From Actinomycetes bacterium (GTDB taxonomy: Bacteria; Actinomycetota; Acidimicrobiia; Acidimicrobiales; GCA-2861595): a stretch of 53,023 nucleotides of DNA. Shown here one piece after another: positions 1 to 7,607 of the stretch. Under the pieces are notes generated by a model. The model saw only the letters and a list, made by a program, of their open reading frames with translations, was not told the origin of the DNA and did no database searches. The translations under genes were made by a program, and so were the position numbers. The stretch spans positions 9,308-62,330 of the forward strand of contig JAHFUS010000012.1 of assembly GCA_023264975.1 (NCBI GenBank), given 5' to 3'. Position 1 is the stretch's first letter; every line of letters begins with the position of its first letter.

Positions 1-1
1 C

Positions 2-331
2 GCCGCTCCGTCGCGAACCGTCGCCGGTGCCGCTCCTGCCGTGACGACGGCGCCCGCCCCTGCGGAAAGCGCGAATCCTGTCGTCCAACCTGCTGCGGCC
101 GCGGCGGTAACGGAGCCGGCCGTCTCGCCCGCTTCGCCTGTCACCACCGGCGCGGGCATGTGGGAGAAGACGAGTTCGTCAGAGGAACCCGCCTCGTCGG
201 ACGGCAGCTCCTCTCGAAAGGGCCTCGGCCTCGCCCTCTTGGCGGCTGGCGTGGCGGTGCTGTTGTTGGGGAGTGGCGGCGTCGCATTGCGTTGGCGCCG
301 GAACGTGCCCCCGGTGCCCCTGACCGAGTAG
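2..331 (+). CDS. C-terminal part of a membrane-anchored Ala/Pro/Ser-rich protein (5' truncated by window)
   Basis: The frame is open from the first bases of the window, so this is the 3' end of a larger gene; the GTG at 41 is only an internal candidate. The visible part is a low-complexity Ala/Pro/Thr/Ser stretch, then a single hydrophobic segment (LALLAAGVAVLLLGSGGVAL) and a basic stop-transfer tail (RWRR). This layout suits an extracellular linker followed by a C-terminal membrane anchor. No catalytic domain is visible and the family is not recognisable from this part. Confidence 0.55.
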   Translation, partial: AAPSRTVAGAAPAVTTAPAPAESANPVVQPAAAAAVTEPAVSPASPVTTGAGMWEKTSSSEEPASSDGSSSRKGLGLALLAAGVAVLLLGSGGVALRWRRNVPPVPLTE

Positions 332-588
332 CGGGGCACCACGACCCGTCGGTACCGACGTACCTCGTCGAGCAGTTGGTGAGGTTCGCCAGGGTCCGGA
401 GGCCATCGAGCACCGGGTCGTCGATCGGGCACCGAAGCGGCCGACTTCCAGATGGGCCAGGTGCACGACGGCACTCTGTCGCGAGCCACATGCGGCTCGC
501 CGAGGCAAGGCAGGCGAGGCTCGCGCCTGGTGACGGTCGAGTCGTCGGTTCTCGGCGTGAGGCGTCTCGATTGCAGCGGCGATGGCCC

Positions 589-765
589 GCAGGGCCCGGT
601 GCTGCAGCGATTTCACGGCGCCCACCTGCGGCTTGGTGATCCGGGCAACGGCGTCGAGCGGCGGGTCGGCCACGAAACGCAGGGTCACGACCTCGCTCTG
701 GTCGGCGGTCAACCGGCCGATGGCGGCGGCACCTCACCGAGCACATCCTCGCTGTCGCAAGCCCC
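589..765 (-). pseudogene. Remnant of an ECF sigma factor, region 4
   Basis: Reading leftwards from about 735, the frame encodes a recognisable sigma-70 region 4 helix-turn-helix: IGRLTADQSEVVTLRF, then a segment ending GAVKSLQHRALRAI. A stop lies just upstream at 734-736. The acidic linker typical of ECF factors (DSEDVLGE) is found about 750-765 in a shifted frame. Regions 2 and 3 are absent. After the HTH the frame runs into sequence without family features. I read this as a frameshifted and truncated sigma gene, not a functional one. Confidence 0.5.
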
Positions 766-777
766 CGACGCCCGCGC

Positions 778-1015
778 CTAGCCGAGCGGGGCGCCGCCCA
801 TGGTGGCGAACACGTCCTCGACCGTGCACGCCGCCTTGCCGGCGCCGGCCTTCACACGGCGCAGGGCCGGGACACCGATGGCGGTCACGGAACAGTAGTC
901 GTCGCAGGGGCCTCCGGAGTTGAGATGGCCGTGGTCGAGGTGGTGGTCGTGGTGGTGGTCGAAGGCACCGTCGTCCGGCTGGGGACGATGGTCGTGGTGG
1001 TAGTCGGACCGGCGG
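778..1015 (-). pseudogene. Unrecognised coding remnant with Thr- or His-rich run and Cys-containing tail
   Basis: Directly downstream of the RsbW-like gene, one minus-strand frame is Thr-rich (stop near 885). A second frame reads through a His-rich stretch into a C-terminal tail containing GGPCDDYC and TVEDVFATMGG and ends at a TAG at 778-780. The tail has strong G/C in codon third positions, as real genes here do, but no start codon is visible. A plausible history is a secreted protein with a Thr linker broken by a frameshift. The function is unknown. Confidence 0.35.
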
Positions 1016-1390
1016 TCAGCTGCGGATTTCGAACCACACGCGGGGCCCGGTGCCGTCCCGGTCGAACCCCCACGCCTCGGACATCGCTTCGAGCATGAGG
1101 AGCCGTGCCCCGGAAGGCGCCTCGGGCAACGATGTGCCGGTCGGCGCGGTCGCGGGCTCAGCGTCGAGCACCTGGACCTCCACCCTGCCCATCCGGGGCT
1201 CGGCCGCCACCTGGACGGAAATGGACGAACCGCCCTGGCCGACGGCGTAGGTGACCACTTCGCTGGTCAGCAGGACGGCGTCGGCGATGGACCCATCGGG
1301 GAAGCCACGCTGGAGCAACACGTCCGCCACGAAGCGCCGGGCGACCGCTGCGCTGCCCGCCTCGGCCGGCAGGGTCGTGCGAGCAGTCAT
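1016..1390 (-). CDS. RsbW-like anti-sigma / HATPase_c_2 ATP-binding protein
   Basis: This is a 124-residue protein starting at ATG 1390. It resembles the small GHKL ATPases (HATPase_c_2) used as anti-sigma serine kinases in actinobacteria. Family features are an N-terminal helix with ARRFVADVL, an N-box-like LLTSEVVTYAV where the family usually has E-x-x-x-N, and a C-terminal RVWFEI strand. The usual N-box Asn appears replaced (SEVVTYAV), and the G-box region is weak, so ATP binding or kinase activity may be reduced. Its neighbours are sigma-factor debris on the left and tRNAs on the right. Partner sigma factor unknown. Confidence 0.7.
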   Translation of the reverse strand: MTARTTLPAEAGSAAVARRFVADVLLQRGFPDGSIADAVLLTSEVVTYAVGQGGSSISVQVAAEPRMGRVEVQVLDAEPATAPTGTSLPEAPSGARLLMLEAMSEAWGFDRDGTGPRVWFEIRS

Positions 1391-1503
1391 TCGGGGACCG
1401 TTCCCTGGCCTACGGGACGCCGAAACCAGCCGATCTCCGGTGGGGGTTACGGCGACCCCGCTAGAGTGGCCGGGTTGTACTCCTTGGAGGTGCAGCGCTC
1501 CAG

Positions 1504-1578
1504 GGTCCTGTGGTGCAGTTTGGAGTGCACGCCGGCCTGTCAAGCCGGAGGTCGCGGGTTCAAATCCCGTCAGGACCG
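1504..1578 (+). tRNA. tRNA-Asp (GTC)
   Basis: The acceptor arms GGTCCTG (1504-1510) and CAGGACC (1571-1577) pair fully, with discriminator G at 1578. The anticodon loop CTGTCAA sits between GGC/GCC stem arms and gives anticodon GTC. The T-arm carries a standard GGTTCAAATCC. CCA is not encoded. The gene is separated by one base from tRNA-Phe, so the two are probably one transcript. A TAGAGT box at about 1463 is a possible -10. Confidence 0.93.
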
Positions 1579-1579
1579 C

Positions 1580-1655
1580 GGTCGGGTAGCTCAGTTGGTA
1601 GAGCGCGCGCCTGAAAAGCGCGAGGTCACCGGATCGACGCCGGTCCCGACCACCA
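1580..1655 (+). tRNA. tRNA-Phe (GAA), integration target
   Basis: The acceptor arms GGTCGGG (1580-1586) and CCCGACC (1645-1651) pair, with discriminator A at 1652 and encoded CCA at 1653-1655. The anticodon stem is CGCGC/GCGCG with loop CTGAAAA, giving anticodon GAA. The T-loop reads ATCGACG, where T is normally first. From 1609 onward the sequence is repeated at 10761-10811, so the 3' half was probably supplied by the integrated element while the gene stayed intact. Confidence 0.93.
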
Positions 1656-1659
1656 CAAA
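1609..1659 (+). repeat. attL: tRNA-Phe 3' half direct repeat
   Basis: It runs from the anticodon stem of tRNA-Phe past the CCA end. It matches 10761-10811 over 51 bp with a single difference (G at 1632, A at 10784). Similarity continues imperfectly just beyond the repeat (GGTCAGCGGGG shared), which is one clue to a second element on the right. Confidence 0.9.
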
Positions 1660-2165
1660 ACCGCAGGTCAGCGGGGGTGCGGGGGTCTGGTTGGGGCAAG
1701 CGATGGGCCCGGCGTGCCAGATCCGTGCCAGAACGTGGCGGGTAGTTCTGGCACGTGCCAGCCACTCCCGGTCATCAGGGGTCACCGACTCACTGACCCC
1801 GTCGGCCGAACTCGGCACGTGCTCGTACTGGACGGAGCGGAAGACGGCCAGCGCTGCTCGTTCTACATCCGCCCAACTCCGCCGCAGCGAGAGGACGGAC
1901 GCCGAGACTCGGAACTGCTCTCCGGCGTGGCTCCAGACGATGTACGCCCCGAGGCTCGCGCCTCACATGGTCCCGGTAGACGGACGGCCGGCCTCAACCC
2001 TGCTCAAGCTGCGCGTCGACCTCCTCGCCACCTGACACTCTTGGCGATGCGCCGGCCGCGGTCGTGGCGTTGTGCCAGAAACTGCCGGACCCCGCGGGCA
2101 AGAGCGGGCGGTCCTGGCACGCCGCCGCCCACCTGGAGGTCGCCGTCCCGCCCCGCCGGCCGACG
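1656..2165. other. Element left end: arm-type repeats, no convincing gene
   Basis: The stretch between the tRNA and the first toxin gene contains GTGCCA repeats at 1714, 1725 and 1755 and the reverse TGGCAC at 1749. Several open frames cross it, but none has a family match or a convincing start. The left part is best read as the integrase-binding arm of attL. Confidence 0.6.
1714..1760. promoter_or_regulatory. GTGCCA arm-type sites, left end of element 1
   Basis: GTGCCA occurs at 1714-1719 and 1725-1730 (11-nt period), then TGGCAC at 1749-1754 and GTGCCA at 1755-1760. The first site is 55 nt from the end of the att repeat. The identical pair CGTGCCAGATCC-GTGCCAGAA recurs inside the right end. 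Repeated short sites flanking the core are typical of tyrosine-integrase arm-binding sites; their role here is inferred. Confidence 0.55.
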
Positions 2166-2525
2166 TCAGTGGTCGCCGTGGAGGATCAGGCGATCGTGGG
2201 CCAGTTCGACGAAGCGGGCCTCTTCGAGCGCGACGACGACGGCATCGAGGTGGCGGTCGAACAGGGCGAGGAGGTCGTCGTTGGTGATGTTGCCGGTGGC
2301 GACCACCAGCAGGCGCCCGGGCGTGCCACGCAGGAGGTGGCCGTCACGGAAGTCCCGGTCCTTGGTGACCACCACCCGGTCCTGGGCGTCGGCCAGGCGG
2401 GCGATCTCGCCGTCGTTCGTCCTGTTGGCCTCGGGCAGCTCGGAGGTGTGGACGGCGTCGTGGCCCGCCGACGCCAGGCTGCGGGCCAACCGAACGGGAA
2501 GCTGCGCGTCGACGAGGAACTTCAC
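2166..2525 (-). CDS. DUF5615-type PIN-like toxin
   Basis: This 119-residue protein starts MKFLVDAQLP and matches the PIN-like DUF5615 family, predicted Mg-dependent RNases of toxin-antitoxin pairs. Acidic residues at expected places are D6 (FLVDAQLP), the H/T-x-E segment (AVHTSELPE) and D in TKDRDFRDGHLL. The start overlaps the stop of the upstream DUF433 gene by 4 nt (ATGA), as usual for coupled toxin-antitoxin operons. It sits between the element left end and the integrase and probably stabilises the element. Activity is inferred from family and context only. Confidence 0.85.
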   Translation of the reverse strand: MKFLVDAQLPVRLARSLASAGHDAVHTSELPEANRTNDGEIARLADAQDRVVVTKDRDFRDGHLLRGTPGRLLVVATGNITNDDLLALFDRHLDAVVVALEEARFVELAHDRLILHGDH

Positions 2526-2755
2526 GCAGCGCCGAGGGGCACCACTCGCCGCATCCCGGTCGCAAGGGCGCCGAACTCGAGAGCGGCGAGCAGGTCGTCA
2601 CGCTCGAGGTCCGGGTGGTCGGCGATCACATCCTCGATCGTCATCCCGGAGGCCAGCAGCTCGAGAAGGTTCTCGACCGGGTAGCGCAGCCCCCGGACGG
2701 TCGGCTTGCCGTGGCAGACCGAGGGGTCCGACGTGATCCGGTCGAGCCGCGACAT
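2522..2755 (-). CDS. DUF433 antitoxin
   Basis: This 77-residue protein has the DUF433 pattern: RLDRITSDPSVCHGKPTVRG, then a helix (ENLLELLASGMTIEDVIAD) and a HTH-like HPDLERDDLLAALEF. DUF433 proteins pair with DUF5615 PIN-like toxins and act as DNA-binding antitoxins. It is the first gene of the pair and is translationally coupled to the toxin. It would neutralise the toxin and probably autoregulate the operon; an operator is not obvious in the 40-nt gap to the integrase gene. Confidence 0.87.
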   Translation of the reverse strand: MSRLDRITSDPSVCHGKPTVRGLRYPVENLLELLASGMTIEDVIADHPDLERDDLLAALEFGALATGMRRVVPLGAA

Positions 2756-2795
2756 AGGGAGGAAGCGTACCCATCGCCCGTCTTCGGCTCGGACA

Positions 2796-3932
2796 TCACG
2801 GGGACGGTGGGCGCAGGCCGGCCTCCTCGGCCATGGCGTCGAGTCCTTCGGCGATGCGCCGGTCGCGGTCGTCGGCGGCGTGCTGGTAGATCATCGCCGC
2901 CCGGGGGCTGGCGTGGCCGAGACGGGCCATCAGTTCCTTGGTCGTGGCCCCGGTACGCGCCGCCAGCGTCCCGGCCGAGTGGCGCAGATCGTGGAATCTC
3001 ATTCCCTCCAGGCCGGCGGCCCGGGCTGCCGGGAGCCAGACCCGCTGGCGGAAGTTGCTGCGCTCCAGCGGCGTGCCCTCCTCCGAGGAGAACACGTAGC
3101 CGTTGGCGTGAGCGCCGTACCGGGCCCGGTGGCACTCGAGCTCAGCCACCAGCACGGCGGGAAGCGCGATGGTGCGGCGCCCGGCGCGGCTCTTGGGGTC
3201 GTCCTCGATGACCTCCCCCGAGGCCAGGCGGAGGCGCTTGCGGCGCACGGCGATGCTGGCCGCGCCGAGATCGATGTCGTCCCAGCGCAAGGCGAACAAC
3301 TCCCCCTGGCGGAGCCCACCGAGGCCGGCGGCCAGGACGAGGGCTCGGTAGCGGTCCGGCACAGCGTCGGCCAGCGCCGCCAGCTCGGCCATGGTGGCGA
3401 AGCGCTGCTCCGGGTGGTGCTCCACCCCTCCGCGCTCGACCCGGCACGGGTTCTTGGCGATCCGGTCGTCGTTCACCGCGACGGTGAGCACCTGGCGCAG
3501 CCGGACGTAGGCCTTGGCTGCTACCGATGGGCTGTGGCGCTCGACCAGCGCGGCGTACCACTGGCGCACCAGTTCGGGCGTGAGATCGGTCAGGTCGACG
3601 GTGCCAAGGGCGGGCACGCCCGGGGCGATCACCGGGAGCACGTGGAGGCGCAGTTGGGCCTCGTAGATCTCCCTGGTCCGCTTGGCCAGCCGGGCGTGGC
3701 CACGGAGCCAGGCCCAGGCGTAGGCGTCGAGCGACACCCGGCCGGCCAGCGGGTCGACCCAGGCGCCCTTGGCCTGATCCGTCTCCACGCCGGCCAGCCA
3801 GCGGGCGGCGTCGGCCTTGGTCGCGAACGAGGTCGGGGCGGCGATGCTGCGCCCGCCCTCCACCTCGTAGCGGGCCTGCCAGCGGCCCGAGGACAGCCTG
3901 CGGACGTTTCCGAACTGGCGTCGCCGGGACAT
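2796..3932 (-). CDS. Tyrosine recombinase / integrase
   Basis: The protein has 378 residues. It has an N-terminal arm-binding domain (about 1-60), a SAM-like core-binding domain (about 65-160) and a catalytic domain (about 175-365). The active-site set is complete: R208 (GLRQGEL), H314-x-x-R317 (HDLRH), H340 (LGHAS) and nucleophile Y349 (AMIYQHA). It is read towards tRNA-Phe and should catalyse integration and excision between attL and attR. An excisionase-like gene lies 66 nt upstream. A C-terminal fragment of a close relative lies at 11789. Confidence 0.97.
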   Translation of the reverse strand: MSRRRQFGNVRRLSSGRWQARYEVEGGRSIAAPTSFATKADAARWLAGVETDQAKGAWVDPLAGRVSLDAYAWAWLRGHARLAKRTREIYEAQLRLHVLPVIAPGVPALGTVDLTDLTPELVRQWYAALVERHSPSVAAKAYVRLRQVLTVAVNDDRIAKNPCRVERGGVEHHPEQRFATMAELAALADAVPDRYRALVLAAGLGGLRQGELFALRWDDIDLGAASIAVRRKRLRLASGEVIEDDPKSRAGRRTIALPAVLVAELECHRARYGAHANGYVFSSEEGTPLERSNFRQRVWLPAARAAGLEGMRFHDLRHSAGTLAARTGATTKELMARLGHASPRAAMIYQHAADDRDRRIAEGLDAMAEEAGLRPPSP

Positions 3933-3998
3933 TCCGGATCCCTTCTCGTCGAACCGAAGGGCTCGGCCTTGGGCGGGCCGGCGACGCCTGCGACGAGG

Positions 3999-4205
3999 TT
4001 ACGCGGACCGGCGGTGGCCCCGGCGGGCGCGGTCGAGCCACGCCTCCACCTCGGCCGGGTCGAAGCGGAGCAGGCGACCGACCTTGTAGAAGGTGATGCG
4101 ATCCTCGGCCACGAGGCGGCGCACGAAGCGGTCGGTCACGCCCAGGCGGGCGGCGACGGCGGGCAGGTCGATCAGCGGCAGGCGGTCGGGGGTTTCGTTG
4201 GGCAC
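3999..4205 (-). CDS. Excisionase-family helix-turn-helix protein
   Basis: This is a 68-residue MerR/excisionase-type winged HTH: LPAVAARLGVTDRFVRRLV (helices), ITFYKVGRLLRFDPAEVEAWL (wing and recognition), with a basic C-terminus. Proteins of this kind lie upstream of integrases in actinobacterial integrative elements and act as recombination directionality factors or regulators. It is transcribed in the direction of the integrase and is probably in the same operon. Its DNA target is unknown; the GTGCCA repeats are candidates. Confidence 0.87.
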   Translation of the reverse strand: MPNETPDRLPLIDLPAVAARLGVTDRFVRRLVAEDRITFYKVGRLLRFDPAEVEAWLDRARRGHRRSA

Positions 4206-4254
4206 GGCTCCTCCAGGACGTCGATGGTCACCCCAGGTATGCCGCTGAGGGAGC

Positions 4255-4272
4255 GATTCCTCGCGAGGAATC
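4255..4272. promoter_or_regulatory. Perfect 18-nt palindrome between relaxase and xis-like gene
   Basis: The bases GATTCCTCG followed by CGAGGAATC form a perfect palindrome without a loop. It lies just after the relaxase stop and about 50 nt upstream of the xis-like start. The lack of a loop suits a dimeric regulator site better than a terminator. Confidence 0.45.
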
Positions 4273-4273
4273 T

Positions 4274-7075
4274 TCAGCGTCTTCGAGCCCGGTGCGGCGG
4301 CCGTTGCCTCTCCACCTGGCCGAGCCGCCGGCGCATGCGGGCGACCACGTCGTCGTCGTCCTGGGCGTCAGCCGGCGGGGCGCCGGGAACCGGCTCGGCA
4401 GCGGGCACCGAGGCTTCGGCGGCGTCCGGCCCAGCCGGGCCCGGTTCGACCGGGCCGGCGGTTCGAGACCCGGCGCCCGGGACCGAGATGGTCATCGCGA
4501 ACGCCGGCAGGCCAGTCGCCGGCAGGGTGACCGCCCGGTCGCCGGCCAGGCGGTCCCGCACGGCCAGGGCGGTGCGGGCGTTGGCCGGCCGGGCGATGAC
4601 GGCGGCGAAGGCCTCCTCGGGGTCGGCCATCCCGGAGGGGTCGACGACCAGGCCGAGGTTCTGGCCCCGCCCCCTAGTCATGCCCACGTAGACCCCCGAG
4701 CGTGTGCTGGAGGGCTCCAGCACACAGATGCCGTCGTCGGTGGTGTCGCCTTGGGTGCCGTAGCCGGTCACCGCCCAGCCCAGCTCCACGTGCCTGGACA
4801 CGTAGGTGGCCGACAGCCGGGCCCGGCCCCGGGTTGGATGCGACACCACCAGCGAACTGTCGGCGCCGACTGCCTCCACCTCCCAGGTGTGGCGGTTGCG
4901 CACCGCCTGGCCGGCGTCAGTGCGGGTGCGGTCGTTGCGCCGGGTGGCCACCCGGTCGCCGACGAAGGCAGTGCTGCCGTCGGCCAGGGCCACCGACGGC
5001 CCGGGCCGGCCGGGGTTGGTCCGGCGCTGGATGGCCACGTTGATGTCCCGGGCCATGCCGGCCGAGGCGGTGGTGATGGCCAGGCTGCGACCGGCCTGGG
5101 AGCGCAGCTGGTGGACCCGGGCCACCCGCTCGGGCAGGAGGGCGGGGTGGACGGCGTCGAGGCGGCCGTGGGCGGCGTAGGCGGTGGCCGCCGAGCGCTC
5201 CCCCCGGCGCAGGGTCAGGCTGGCCTCGGCCTGCCATCCCTCGTCGAAGCGGCGCACCTCCTCGAGGGTGTGGGCGCCCACCCGCTCGCACCACAGCTCG
5301 AACCCCCCGCCCCGGCCCACAGCGGGCAGCTGGGCGGGGTCACCCACGCACACCAGGCGCCACCCGTGGCGCTTGACCATGCCCACCAGGGCGTCGAGGT
5401 CGTCGGTGGCCGCCATCCCGGCCTCGTCCAGCACAACCGTGGTGCCGGCCGGCGGGGGCCGGTAACCGGGGCGGCCGGCGTCGGTGAGCAGCTTGGCCAG
5501 GGTGGTGGCCGGCCAGCCCGTCTCGGCACCGAGCACGTCGGCCGCCTTGCCGGAGGGGGCCAAGCCCACCACTGGCCGTCCCTGGGCGGCCAGGTGGCGG
5601 GCGACGGTGCCGAGGGCGGTGGTCTTGCCGCTGCCGGCCGGTCCCACCACCAGCACCAGGCGCTCGGCGCCCGCCACCGCCTGGACCGCCGCTGCCTGGG
5701 CGTCGTCGCCGTCGGGCAGCGGACGCGGACGGGCAGCGCCTCCCGCCCAGCCCAGCAGGCGGGTCTCCTGGTCCAGCACGGCGGCGGTGGTGAGATGGCG
5801 CTCGGTCACCGCCTCGCTCACCGGCCGCCCATCCCGGCGGCGGGCCACGCCGGCCGGGGCCTCAGGCTGCAGCTCGACGCACTGTCCGGCGGCCAGGGCG
5901 GTGAGCTCCTCGACCAGCGCCACCGCCTCGGCCCCACTGGCGGCGGCGCCGGCGGGCAGGAGGGTGGCGATGTGGCGGCTCAGGTCGGCATGCAGCCAGG
6001 TGGAGGACTCGGCCGCCACCCGGGCCAGGGCCTCGGCCACGATCCCCGCCCGGTCGATGCCGTCTAGGTCTAGGCCTGGCAGCCCCGCGCTGCTGGCGAC
6101 CACGTCGATGGACTCCACGCCGGCGGCGGCGGCCTGGGCCCTCCAGTCGGCCCGCAAGGCCTCGGGGTCGCCCACGGCGTGCTTGGCCGGGCGGCTGTCC
6201 ACCGCCGCCCACCGCTCCAGGCGGTACAGGGTGCGGGGGTCGGGCTCGGCTCCGTCGTGGTCCTCCACCCACCGGGCCACCGCCTCGCCCAGGCGCTGCT
6301 TCACCTGGGCGGCCCGCGCCGAGAACACCCGGAGGGCCTCGGCGGGGACGCCCTCGATGTCGGCGTGGCCGTTGCTGACCGCTCCCCAGCCCACGCCCAG
6401 GCGGGCGGTCAGCTCCGAGCGCAGGGCGCCGGCGTAGACCCAGCCGATGCTGCACTGCTGGCGCTTGAGGAACCGGGCGTCGAGGGAGAGCCACTTCCCA
6501 CTCTGGTCCTGGACCTTGGCCACCACGATGGCGTGGGTGTGCAGCTGGGGATCCGAGGAGCGGCTGGTGTGCTGGCGGAACAGGGCCACCGACAGGCCCT
6601 TGGTGTCCACCTGGTCCACGCCGTCGGTGCCCCGCCGTGTCACCGAGCCGTGTCGGGCGAAGAAGGACAGGGCGGCCTCCACGGCGGCGTCGTGGGCGGC
6701 GGCCACCTCGGCGCGCACGAAGGGGTCCTCGGCCAGTCCCCACAGCACCGACACGGACTTCGGGGCCGAGAAGCATGCGTCGAAGGCCCGGGCCGAATCG
6801 GTACCGAAGCCCCGCCCGAGGCGCGAGCCGGTGCCCGGGTGGCGGGCGGTGAGGAGGGCCTCCAGCTCCTCGGGGGCCACCTCGGCGCCGAGTCCGAGGG
6901 CGGCGGTGCCGTCGCCCCACCACCGCCCGGGCGGCTCGTCCTCGGCCAGGTAGTAGTCGACCGGGCCCCGGCAGGCGCCGTCTCGCTTGGCCTGGTCGGC
7001 GGCCAGGCCGGCGTAGTAGGCGACCATGGCCTCCACGCCGTGGGCGCCGGCCTTGATGGTGGTCACCCGCATCAC
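4274..7075 (-). CDS. MobF-family relaxase-helicase (TrwC/TraI/TraA-like)
   Basis: This 933-residue protein has an N-terminal TrwC relaxase domain (about 1-290): tyrosine pair Y20/Y21 as nucleophile candidates and the metal triad H169, H179, H181 (QLHTH). A RecD/Pif1-like helicase follows, with Walker A GPAGSGKT (478-485), Walker B DEAGM (550-554) and motif III GDPAQLPAVG. The C-terminus (about 850-933) is Pro/Ala-rich and then basic. MobF relaxases nick oriT, stay covalently bound to the strand and unwind it for conjugative transfer. No T4SS or coupling protein is nearby, so transfer would rely on a helper element. The oriT is probably in 7076-7191. Confidence 0.95.
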   Translation of the reverse strand: MMRVTTIKAGAHGVEAMVAYYAGLAADQAKRDGACRGPVDYYLAEDEPPGRWWGDGTAALGLGAEVAPEELEALLTARHPGTGSRLGRGFGTDSARAFDACFSAPKSVSVLWGLAEDPFVRAEVAAAHDAAVEAALSFFARHGSVTRRGTDGVDQVDTKGLSVALFRQHTSRSSDPQLHTHAIVVAKVQDQSGKWLSLDARFLKRQQCSIGWVYAGALRSELTARLGVGWGAVSNGHADIEGVPAEALRVFSARAAQVKQRLGEAVARWVEDHDGAEPDPRTLYRLERWAAVDSRPAKHAVGDPEALRADWRAQAAAAGVESIDVVASSAGLPGLDLDGIDRAGIVAEALARVAAESSTWLHADLSRHIATLLPAGAAASGAEAVALVEELTALAAGQCVELQPEAPAGVARRRDGRPVSEAVTERHLTTAAVLDQETRLLGWAGGAARPRPLPDGDDAQAAAVQAVAGAERLVLVVGPAGSGKTTALGTVARHLAAQGRPVVGLAPSGKAADVLGAETGWPATTLAKLLTDAGRPGYRPPPAGTTVVLDEAGMAATDDLDALVGMVKRHGWRLVCVGDPAQLPAVGRGGGFELWCERVGAHTLEEVRRFDEGWQAEASLTLRRGERSAATAYAAHGRLDAVHPALLPERVARVHQLRSQAGRSLAITTASAGMARDINVAIQRRTNPGRPGPSVALADGSTAFVGDRVATRRNDRTRTDAGQAVRNRHTWEVEAVGADSSLVVSHPTRGRARLSATYVSRHVELGWAVTGYGTQGDTTDDGICVLEPSSTRSGVYVGMTRGRGQNLGLVVDPSGMADPEEAFAAVIARPANARTALAVRDRLAGDRAVTLPATGLPAFAMTISVPGAGSRTAGPVEPGPAGPDAAEASVPAAEPVPGAPPADAQDDDDVVARMRRRLGQVERQRPPHRARRR

Positions 7076-7191
7076 CGCCGGCGACCCCTGCGGGCCAATG
7101 CACTCGTCTGTTGGATCTCGGGGTAGATGTCGGAGCTATGCCTGCGAAGGCCCGAAATCTCGCGAGGGAATCTGAGAAACTTCTCCGGGCC

Positions 7192-7607
7192 CTACTGGTC
7201 GCCGATCGTGAGGCGCTCGATGCGGCGTTGGTGCACGGAGTAGACGAACGGACCCTCACCGGCGCAGGCCGCGACGATGGCGTCGAGGTTGTCGAGGAAC
7301 CGCTCTGCCATGGCATTGCCAGTCAGGCTCTGGTTGGAGAGGCAGAAGCAGCGGGCGCGGTGCGCCTTCACCGCCTCGCGCTCGGCGACGTTGTACCGGA
7401 CCCGGGCGTCCTTCATGAACACCACCCACCCACGAGCCCCCGCCAGTCCCAGCCACTCCTCGTCGCTTACCGCTTCGTCGGCCGGGATGCCGTAGTGCTC
7501 GGCTCAGTCGTCAGCCGGAGCCCAGCGGCGCGCAGCAGCGACGGGACGATGATGCGGCCCAGGCTGCGGTCGAGGAAGAGGTCAGGCAGCGCGTCGGGAT
7601 GCGACAC
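7192..7607 (-). pseudogene. VapC45-like PIN toxin with a frameshift
   Basis: The 5' part (GTG 7607) reads SHPDALPDLFLDRSLGR and on to LRAAGLRLTT. The 3' part, in another frame, reads HYGIPADEAVSDEEWLG, then GWVVFMKDARVRYN and so on to the stop at 7192. Joining them at about 7502-7507 by one added base gives about 138 residues, close to the usual length of VapC45 (PIN-like). The conserved D at LFLDRSLGR and K/D at MKDARVRYN sit on opposite sides of the break. The start overlaps the antitoxin gene by 26 nt. Either the toxin is inactivated or the sequence has a one-base error. Confidence 0.75.

Noticed and set aside
885-1073. Separate gene for a Thr-rich protein on the minus strand
   Set aside because: It has no start outside the RsbW-like coding region, and third-position composition favours another frame in its second half. 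It is listed as a remnant instead.
1661-2160. Possible cargo gene near the element left end
   Set aside because: Several short frames exist, but none has a ribosome site, domain or consistent codon bias.
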